A DNA stretch of 64,000 nucleotides from Brachionus manjavacas (lineage: Eukaryota; Rotifera; Eurotatoria; Ploima; Brachionidae). A model generated the notes under the pieces. The model did no database searches, was not told the origin of the DNA, and saw only the letters and a program-made list of their open reading frames with translations. The translations under genes and the position numbers were made by a program. Location: positions 6,214,501 to 6,278,500 of the forward strand of contig JAHQIY010000001.1 in the NCBI GenBank assembly GCA_019054805.1, read 5' to 3'. Below, piece by piece: positions 55,821-64,000 of the stretch (position 1 is the first letter of the stretch; each line of letters begins with the position of its first letter).

Positions 55821-57430
55821 AAATTGATATAATCCTTTGTAACTTTTGTGATTTCAAAAGATTAATTTTAATTCAAAGAAAATTAAAAAATAAATTTATC
55901 TTAAAAAGTGAAAATTTAAAGTTTTTTTAATTTAAAAAAGATTGGAACTTAAATAAATATTAACTAAGTTAAATTATATATTATTTTTTAAACATAATTG
56001 CATTATAAAGAATACTAATACATTTCAAAAACTTTTTGACTTATGCCAAATTTTATAAAAATCAAAATCCTAAAATTTTCTACTTTATTTATGAGAATAT
56101 AATAAAGACAATAAGCTTAGATATATTTTTAAGCTAAATCTCAGATTTTAAATTATAAATTTTAAAACTTATCTTTCAGTAATTATCGAAGTTTCTCTGT
56201 ATCATGTAAAGAGTAAATTTTATATAAAAGCTCAATAATTTGTGAAAATAAATAAATTAAATAAATTTCTTATTATTTAAATTTGTTAATAAGAATTTTT
56301 TTTAAGGGTTTTTTAGCCAAATATAAATTCATGAATTTAAAGTAAAGTAAAGTGTGATTTTCCTTTTACCTATTAAAATAATGATCTTCATTAAGATCAT
56401 AAAATTTAGGTACTGATTTGTTCCAACGATTCCTTGACTTGAGTCCATTCGAAATGAAAGCATCAAGATAAATCATGAACAGTCTGTTTTCGAATTTTTG
56501 ACACGGCAGCGTCAAACTAAAAGGCTGATAGAATTAAGATGTCACAAATCCGTAAAAATAATTATATAAGCTAATGTAATGATAAAACCTGGAGCGAATT
56601 TCATCAAAAAAAATACATTTAAAAATTTTTTATAATTAATAAAAATTAATTCAATAAAAGTTATTCGAATTCCAATTTTTTAACTAAATTCTCGTAAAGT
56701 AGAGAACGGTTTACAGTTTTCGTTTGCGCTAGCATAGCAAAAATTGCCCTTACTCGTAATAAAAAAATCAGCAAATCCCAGAAATTACTAAGCGATACAG
56801 AAGTTTGATTACACCTATCATCCAAGCATTATGAGTGCCAAAAAAAAATATCGAGTTTTTGTATCTCTTTGTTGTTTCCAATTTCTATCATACTGGCACA
56901 AACAAAAGCTATAAACCGTAAAAATAATTATATAAGTTATTAAAGAAATTAAATATTTGAATTTTTAAAATCAAATTTTTTGTTTCATGCATTTATTTAA
57001 GTTTTGATTTTCTCAAATTCCACAACTTATATAAAAGTTTTGAAAATAATTAAATAACATTTAAAATTTCAAAAATACAATTTAGTTACTAAATAAAAAA
57101 AAATGATTATAATTCAAACTAATTCATTAAATCAATAAATTGAAAAAAAATCAACAATAAAAATTTTTTTATCTATTTTCTATTAAATCATGTTCTATAA
57201 AATTATGTTTGAAGAATTTTTTGGTTTTCAAAAGTAATTTTTTAATTATAAATAAGAAAAGATAAAAAGTATTTTGTCATAATTTATTTTATGAATGAGA
57301 AAAAATCAAATTTTTTTTTAAAGAAAATTATATTTGGATTTCAAATAAAAATTTGCATTTTATTACCAAAAAATTAATAAATATCAAAAAAAAATTTGAA
57401 TTATATCTTCAAAAATAAGACGAATTTCAA
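55821..57430. other. AT-rich spacer with a 21-bp direct repeat
   Basis: No gene. CCGTAAAAATAATTATATAA followed by G occurs at 56550-56570 and again at 56916-56936, bracketing about 345 bp of less AT-rich sequence (56690-56910). The phrase AAGCTAATGTAATGATAAAA next to the first copy also occurs in repeat R at 28.36 and 57.84 kb. Confidence 0.5.
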
Positions 57431-57717
57431 TATGGTTTAATTTTTGTGTTTGAATTACAAAATGTATCCAATGTTGAAATAGCATTGAAAAAGTGCGATG
57501 TTTCAAATATTTTTTCAGCTTAAAAAAAAAATAATTTTAAGTAAATATTGCAAACATTTTTTTTTATAAATTTTGACTATGGATTTATGGTATGATGATC
57601 CTAAAAGATATTTGTAGTCTAAAAAATTATCTACGCTCTGTTTTTCAAAATGCACTAAACGAAAGTCAATTATCACTAAAGTCAAAATTTTACAAGAAGA
57701 AAACTAAGTTTTTCGGG

Positions 57718-58338
57718 TCTAGTCGCTTAGGTAAACTATGGTTCACCTGGAACAATTATTGTTATCAGGTTTTATGAACTATTACTTGACCTAATCTAAA
57801 AATTGTTCACCTAATTAGAAATTTTATCATCTATTTAGAAATAAGCTAATGTAATGATAAAAAATATGATGGAAAAAATAAATAAAATTTAAAGTTTGGC
57901 GGAGTAGGTAAATTTTGCGAAATAGATGAATCTTTGTCCCTCAAAGTCAGGCACTTAAAAGGTGAAAAATTAATTTTAAATCTCTTCGATTTTTATTATT
58001 TTATGCTGAAAGGCAAAGATTTAAGTAAAGAGCGCATTTGGGTATTTAAAATTGTTGAAAGAGTAATACCGAGTCAACCAGATCACAGCAAATGCTAAGC
58101 TATTTCTAAAGAGCCTTCAAATTAAAAATAAAATAATTATTAACTAATTTTTACATCAGTTTCGAGAATTAGGCATTCTATTAAACAGCTTTATTCAATT
58201 TGTTCACAAAATCTAAAAATTGTTCGTTTAATTCTATTTTGAACAAAAAAATTGGATGAACCAATAGTTCACAAAACCTAAGAACAAAACATTTCGGATA
58301 ATAAGTGAACTATGGTTCACCTAACCAACTAGACCTAG
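57718..58338. mobile_element. Nested MITE with about 75-bp imperfect inverted ends
   Basis: The left end (GTCTAGTCGCTTAGGTAAAC, TATGGTTCAC, TTATCAGGTTTTATGAACTA) is mirrored by the right end (complement GTCTAGTTGGTTAGGTGAAC, CATAGTTCAC, TTAGGTTTTGTGAACTATTG). No ORF of note. A second copy lies at about 28283-28870, with its left end truncated. Confidence 0.65.
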
Positions 58339-58399
58339 TTTTTCAACGATTGAATATTAACTTTAATCTAAATAAATTATTTATCTATTTTTTTCTTTT

Positions 58400-58502
58400 T
58401 TTTCTTTTTGTTCATGTTTTCTTTCTTTTATATTATTTAACTTTATTTTTAGTTTTTTCATTTTATTATGAAGGAGCATTTGCTCGGCAAAAAATAAATA
58501 AA
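58400..58502 (+). repeat. LINE-B-like tail upstream of fucosyltransferase copy 3
   Basis: AT-rich UTR-like sequence ending in ATGAAGGAGCATTTGCTCGG and AAAAAATAAATAAATG; the counterpart in repeat R copy 1 is at 28990-29020. The 66-residue open frame here is part of the repeat. Confidence 0.5.
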
Positions 58503-58923
58503 TGAATTGTTTACAAGTTAAAAAGGAATTTTCAATATTTTTTTTTCAAATTTCCAAATAAAAATTAAACACATTCTTTTTCACTAACGAGTTTAATTTC
58601 AAATATGAAAATGCTTGCAATTTTAACTTAAAATTATTATTTTTTGAAACTGAAAAAAATATTTGAAACATCGTACTTTTTCAATGTTATTTCAACATTG
58701 GATTCATTTTTAAATTCAAACACAAAAAATTAAACCATTTTAATAAAACCTTAATCTGGTTTGTTTCGTTATTTTTTTAGACTTTAATCAATGTTAGTAT
58801 ATTTATCTAATTTGATTTGACTTTATTTAACAAATATTTTCACGTGAAAAAACCAACATAAAAATTTAGGTAAATTCACGATACATATTTTCATTAAAAG
58901 AAATACGCTAAAATATTTTTAAA

Positions 58924-60240
58924 ATGAGATATGAGTTTTTTTTTTCGGTATTAAGAAATTTCATTCAAAAAAAGTTGGCCATTACTCTTTCTTTTTTTAT
59001 TCTACTTGTAGTTTTTCTTAGTTTTTTTTCTAAAAAATACAAGGAAATTAATAAGTTTCGAATTTCAAATGGACAAATTCAGACTCATGATTATTTAAAT
59101 CAATATAAGAAATTCGAAAATTCTAAAGCTAAATTTTTGTTCAATTCACAATGGAAAAATTTTTTCCCAAAGAAAAGAGAAATGATTAGCATGCCAAAAA
59201 GTATTGTGATTTTGGAGTATACCAAAATTTTCGGCGTGACTAAATATTGTCAAAAATTTGAGCAAAATTTCACAGAAGCTAAAAAAGATTTATACCTAAA
59301 TGAATGTCCGTATACAAATTGCATTTTTACTTGTGATAAAAGTCGCGTTAACAATGCCCAAGCATTGATATTTCATCAAGCAGATTTAGAGACTGGTTTG
59401 GGATATTTTTTTGGATATTATTCAAGACCTACTGTAACAGAGTCGATAAGGAAAAAACAAATATGGATCTTATGGAATGACGAACCAAATAAAGTAGATA
59501 AAAGTTTAGACAATTTTGAATTCAACTGGACCATGTCTTACAGAATAGATTCAGAAGTATCCGATTGTTCATATGGATGCATGTATAGAAAAATTTTTCA
59601 AGATGACGACAATTTAATTAAAAAGATTAAAATAAATTTTAAATTAAAAAAAAATGAAGCAGTTTGGTTTGTAAGTAATTGTGAGCCCAAATTTCGGATA
59701 AGCTTTGCCAAACAATTGAGAGAGCATTTTCCAGTCAAAGTATTTGGTGCTTGTTCAAGCTATTTCAAGCCTTTTTTTAAAAGATTTTTTTGGCTAAAAG
59801 ATGAATGTTCAAGAGATTCGGGCTGTGAGCACGAACAATTGATCAAAAACAAATTCTATCTTTCATTTGAATCAAAAAATTGCTCAAATTATTTGACTGA
59901 AAAAGTTTGGAAAATGCTGCACATTGGTATCATACCAATAGTTATACAGCCGTCCAAGCAATTCTATGAACTCAATCTTCCTCCTAATTCGTTCATACAT
60001 GCTCAGGACTTTGATTATGATGCACAAAAATTGGCTAATTACCTCAATCATGTTGCCAATGATTTCGACACATATTACAGCTATTTGAAGTGGAAGCTGG
60101 AATATCAAGTTGTATTTTCTGCTTATCAAACTGAACGAAGAAGATTGTGTGAACTGTGCACCAGGTTGAATACTGAAGATTCGCTAATCTACTACAAAAG
60201 TGTTTCAGATTTTTTCAATGATCAATGTATCATAAATTAA
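58924..60240 (+). CDS. Alpha-1,3-fucosyltransferase (GT10), copy 3
   Basis: Uninterrupted 438-residue frame with a type II anchor at about 20-36 and the GT10 landmarks WTMSYRIDSEVSDCSYGC, WFVSNCEPKFRISFAKQL, VKVFGACSSY, FYLSFESKNCSNYLTEKVW, PPNSFIHAQDF and CELC. Expected to transfer fucose from GDP-fucose to GlcNAc in the Golgi. From about 59487 to the stop it matches copy 1 almost base for base, with a few replacements (for example Thr to Ile in EHEQLIKNK). Upstream, the first 175 residues differ substantially from both other copies, including a distinct GLGYFFGYYSRPTVTESIR segment. Downstream similarity fades about 45 bases after the stop, and there is no LINE B tail, unlike copies 1 and 2. 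The start ATG follows an A-rich leader. Confidence 0.92.
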   Translation: MRYEFFFSVLRNFIQKKLAITLSFFILLVVFLSFFSKKYKEINKFRISNGQIQTHDYLNQYKKFENSKAKFLFNSQWKNFFPKKREMISMPKSIVILEYTKIFGVTKYCQKFEQNFTEAKKDLYLNECPYTNCIFTCDKSRVNNAQALIFHQADLETGLGYFFGYYSRPTVTESIRKKQIWILWNDEPNKVDKSLDNFEFNWTMSYRIDSEVSDCSYGCMYRKIFQDDDNLIKKIKINFKLKKNEAVWFVSNCEPKFRISFAKQLREHFPVKVFGACSSYFKPFFKRFFWLKDECSRDSGCEHEQLIKNKFYLSFESKNCSNYLTEKVWKMLHIGIIPIVIQPSKQFYELNLPPNSFIHAQDFDYDAQKLANYLNHVANDFDTYYSYLKWKLEYQVVFSAYQTERRRLCELCTRLNTEDSLIYYKSVSDFFNDQCIIN

Positions 60241-61030
60241 TGTCATTAATTAATATTCCAACAATTAATTTATAAATTTTTATAATAACTTTTTAGATAT
60301 GTTCTTTTAACTTTTAAAATAATGACAAAAATAGTAGCAATTAATTTTTATCATAAAAATCGTAAAATTCGTACAAATACACGTAAAATGGTAAGAATAA
60401 GGATTTTAACATAAACTTATCTAGAAAAGTCAGATTATTGACCAATGTAAGTCAGTATTTTTTAAGTTATTGTATTAAATTCAGAGGAAAAGCCAGACTA
60501 ATGTTTGGTTTCAGTTATTGGTTTTAAGCTTAATCCAAGATAATAAGAAGTTTTAGTAATAGAAAGGAAAACTTAGTGAAGCATTTTTAATTACAATTAT
60601 TTTTTTTAATTTGGCAAGATTTTTTTTCTATTTAAATTTTCAATAAATCTTATTAAAAAAAGCCCAAAAAAAGAATTGGTTTTATTAATAAAAAATCTAA
60701 CGGGAAAATATTCAAAATATCTCTTTTAATGAAATCTAATCATTTGAAAGTATTTCTGATTGTCTTTTTTTAAAATTGAATTACTTTTAATGCACTATCT
60801 TATTCTTATTTTTAGAATTTTCGAACAGATTTTTTTGAATTTTTAACCTGATAGTGTTCAAATTTAATAAAACTTTTGTTCGATTTTGTTTTTCAAAAAT
60901 AGATATTAATTCAATATTTAAATTCTTGCTTTTCTACCTTTTTACCCCGTTTTTTAGTAAATGGTTCACTTAATACCTTATCGACATTTTCAATAAGTTT
61001 GAAAGTTTTGACCTTGTGACAGTGGTAAAT
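60241..61030. other. AT-rich spacer
   Basis: 3' flank of fucosyltransferase copy 3; nothing else recognised. Confidence 0.5.
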
Positions 61031-62822
61031 CTATAGTAGTAGTAGTAGTAGTTTTGACTGTAGCTAGCTAGTCAGCGAGTGTGCTGATAAGGCACACTAA
61101 GACAGCTGATGTGATTGATTGCTGCTCATCCAGCAATGCCTGCTTTAAAGCTGTTAACATTGGTTACTCCAACTAATTGATTTGGCAGTGAGTTCAGTTT
61201 GTTAGCGGTTATGTTAAAAAAAAAGTTATCTCTATGTTGGTGTATCGAAATTTCTTTGTGATATTTGAAGCAGTGACCTTTTCCTTGGATTTTGGTGACA
61301 TTAAAATTGTTGCTTTTTTCAACCAATTCTATTCCATGCATGAACTTTTATAACTGAATTAGATCACCTCTTTTTCTTCTTTCCACCAAATTTGGAATGT
61401 TCTAAGTCCTCAATCTGCTTTCATTCGGTTTGTCTCTAATTGAAGAAACAAATTTCATAGCTATGCGTTGAATTCTCTCAAGATTCTCACAGTCCGACTT
61501 AAGAAATGGAGACCATATAGGCACAGCAAATTCCAAAAGAGGACGAACAAAAGTTAAGTACAATGATCTAATTAATTTATTATCAAAACGAGCGAAGATT
61601 TCCTGATGCGACCCAACATTTGATTTGCTTTGTTTGTAGCCACCATCGTTTGATTTTTCCATTTAAGTTTTGTATTGAAAATAACTCCAAGATCTCTTTC
61701 GGTTTCTGAGGTTGATAACTGTTCACCATTAACAAAATAAGTGAATTCTTTGTTTTTATGAACATAATGCATAACCACACATTTTGATATGTTGAAGAGA
61801 AGAAGCCATTCTTGAGCCCACTTGAAAATTAAATCTAAATCTGATTGTAGTTTCACTGCGCTTATTTCTGATACCGTTTGCGAGAATATTTTAGTATCAT
61901 CTGCATACATTTTGACAACATTCTCTATTCCTTTTGAATCATTGATTTACAAAACGAATGATAGTGGGCCAATCACTGACCCTTGCGGTACACCGCTAAA
62001 AATCTCAACCCAATTCGACAAGATTTTACCTTGAACAACTCGTTGTCTTCTATTTTATAAGAAAGCTTGTATTAATTTTAGTGTCATACCATCTGTGTAG
62101 TGTCAAGTCATCATTTTAGTGTCAATTAGTTTGTGCGGAACAGTATCAAGTGCATTTGATAAATCTAGCAGAATCATATCAACAGGATAACTTTTGTCTA
62201 GACTCATTGAGATGAAATCTAGAGTTTCCAGAAGATTAGATGTACATAACTTTTTCTTCACAACTCCATTCTGTTCTTTAGATATATTATTATTCTAATA
62301 AAGAAAGTCTTTCATTTCGGTTCTTATTATGTTTTCCATAATTTTTTACGGAATTGAAGTTAAAGACACGGGACGATAATTGCTGGCCGTTGATCTAACA
62401 CCTTTTTTAAACAATGGAGTAATATTTGCTGATCTGAATTGTATTGGAAGTTGACTATTAGATAATGATTTTCTGAAAATTAAATTTAAAGGAACAGTAA
62501 AGGCTACTGCACAGTATTTTAACAATAGCGGATGAAGCTTGTCTACACCACATGATTTATTTTGATTAAGGTCTTGTAATTTTTTATAAACCACTTCATA
62601 ACTAATATCATTTGGTTCAATGTCAATATATTCTGAACAGTTTTCATTAAGTTTAACTACAAACGGTGGAGATCCCCATCTTGTTCAATAACAAAAACAT
62701 CTTGAAAACATTTATTTAGTAGATTTGATATCTCTTTGGGTTCTAGCGTTAATTCATTGTTTGACTTCTTTAATGGTTTGATTGATTCTCTGATTACTTG
62801 TTGATCATTTAGATATTTTATT
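61031..62822 (-). pseudogene. CR1-like LINE A, copy 3, 5'-truncated, minus strand
   Basis: On the minus strand it begins at the point equivalent to about 36497 of copy 1 and runs through RT to the 3' end: VYKKLQDLNQNKSCGVDKLH, PIQFRSANITPLFKKGVRST, ANYRPVSL-type block, MYADDTKIFSQTVSEISAVK (near 61910), LLEFAVPIWSPFLKSD, NLERIQRIAMKF and LNSLPNQLVGVTNVNSFKAG. It ends in the same two hairpins and an ACT/AGT run at 61031-61050. Stops and shifts inactivate it. 5' truncation is the usual outcome of incomplete reverse transcription. Confidence 0.87.
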
Positions 62823-64000
62823 ATTTATTTTTGATATAGCATTTTTAAATAAAATTCGTATGATAAAGATTTAAATGAAAAAAGTAAGTTGTTAATGTTT
62901 TTAAAAAATTTTCTTTTTTAAAAAAAATTTAAATTTAAATTTTTTTCGGATAATTTATTTTTAATTTGAAAACTATGCTTGAAAAACTTTTTTATAATAA
63001 ATTGTTTATATTATTTGTTGTATTTTAGAATGTCTGTTTTTTATGCTAATTTTGATTGTGATATTTAAAATGATCTTCAGAAAATTCTTTATAAATGGGC
63101 TCTAAAGATCTCAATTTAATGTCCGAAAATTTCTGTCTATTTTAGGGTCTGCTAAAGGTAATATCGATGCAAAAGAAAACGACTCCTCAAAAATCGAACT
63201 TGAATTACAAAAAAAATAATTCGTGGTAAAGGTAAAACCAATAAAAAATATGAAACTTGTAGTTTTAAGGAAGGAGCTTTACAGAAAACTAATGACTCAA
63301 TTGTACGAAACTTATGTTCATTTTGTTTTACAAAATAAGGTAAGTTTTTTTTTCTATTTTAAATTTTTAGAAAAAACTGCGTAATTATAATTCAAATTTT
63401 TACATGCTTAAAGATTTAGTTTTAATGAAACAACTTAATTTCAAAATTTCAAAAAAATTAAATAGAAAAAAAACTTGCCATATACTAAAGAGGAAAACAA
63501 ACAGTTCTACAAGTGCTGTAACGAAAAAATCAACATTTAAGTCATCTTTTTAAATTATTTCTCATAGTGATTCCGAAAATGCATCGATTTTCAATTAAAC
63601 TTAAAAAGATAATCATGATATCGATGAAGCAGAAAATAACTTTTTGATTAAAGAAGTTAAACAAAAATAACCGAATTATTAGATAATGGTTTAAGGAAAC
63701 CAAAAGCTTTCAAGAAAAATTTTAGGAAAATTAAAAAAGGATAGTTTATATGTCTATAATGAACAAGCTTATTTTCATTTTTCAAAAACAATCCATTTGA
63801 AGGAATAACTTTTCAAATAATTTTTAAATTTTTTGAACTTCAATTTCTAAAATCTCATTTAATAATTATATGGATTCAAAATAATTAAATTTAAAATTAA
63901 AATTCAGTTTAAACGTTTATTCTTAACTCCGTGATATGCATTAAATTAATTCAAGAAGAAGAAAAAAAGAATTTCATTCCTTAGCTTTTTTTTTAATTCT
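62823..64000. other. AT-rich end of window, possible eroded gene
   Basis: Broken frames at 63150-63340 (NIDAKENDSSKIELELQ, then GKGKTNKKYETCSFKEG and RNLCSFCF) and near 63500-63680 suggest a decayed coding sequence or transposon on the plus strand. No family was recognised and no intact exon can be drawn. Confidence 0.35.

Larger units (their letters stand above)
57431..58742. mobile_element. 1.3-kb inverted-repeat element containing a nested MITE
   Basis: An inverted repeat of about 95 bp bounds it: TGGTTTAATTTTTGTGTTTG through ATGTTTCAAATATTTTTTCAG at about 57434-57520 and its close complement at 58648-58738. Inside is a second inverted-repeat element (57718-58338) and the rest of repeat R. 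Confidence 0.65.

Overview
This is a eukaryotic, almost certainly animal, nuclear window. It is very AT-rich, has intron-bearing genes with consensus GT-AG junctions (some introns only about 45-60 bp) and is crowded with decayed transposable elements. Metazoan-type genes (a six-transmembrane voltage-gated potassium channel, a tandem-doublecortin protein, a TMEM272-like membrane protein and Golgi-type alpha-1,3-fucosyltransferases) indicate a small-genome invertebrate. A rotifer would fit the base composition, short introns and element mix, but nothing here proves that. No tRNA, rRNA, CRISPR or bacterial-type feature was seen.

Layout: 1-3.3 kb, AT-rich with no gene. 3.3-8.5 kb, a three-exon Shaker-like Kv channel gene with LINE scraps in its first intron. 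10.2-11.0 kb, an intronless gene of unknown function. 15.2-20.0 kb, a seven-exon doublecortin gene, followed at 21.3 kb by an exon-like ORF carrying an IQ motif. 22.2-25.2 kb, LINE fragments and two short inverted-repeat elements. 25.2-26.5 kb, fucosyltransferase copy 1 (minus strand). 28.2-31.4 kb, a degenerate CR1-like LINE and small repeats. 32.7-38.3 kb, a pogo-like DNA transposon with TA target duplication that carries a nested MITE and a nearly full-length but dead CR1-like LINE. 39.5-40.9 kb, fucosyltransferase copy 2. 43.7-44.4 kb, a two-exon TMEM272-like gene. 44.8-46.5 kb, LINE fragments and a fold-back element. 46.9-51.3 kb, a 5'-truncated Ty3/gypsy element (minus strand). 51.3-54.2 kb, a second, internally deleted copy of the pogo+LINE composite. 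54.5-55.2 kb, a hAT transposase remnant. 55.4-58.7 kb, inverted-repeat elements. 58.9-60.2 kb, fucosyltransferase copy 3. 61.0-62.8 kb, a 5'-truncated third copy of the LINE (minus strand).

The strongest biological signal is the three-member fucosyltransferase family. All three have diverged N-terminal halves but a nearly identical C-terminal donor-binding region. Copies 1 and 3 share about 750 bp inside the CDS. Copies 1 and 2 share a different block that starts at the Ser-Gly-Cys-Glu-His segment and runs past the stop through a LINE 3' tail. This mosaic pattern points to gene conversion or template-switch chimerism in a duplicated glycosyltransferase family. The second strong signal is a nested transposon history that can be ordered within the window, with an apparent pre-insertion (empty) site preserved at 23.1 kb and shared disabling mutations in two LINE copies.

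All exon models, repeat boundaries and family names come from reading the sequence by eye. No alignment, database search or expression data were available.
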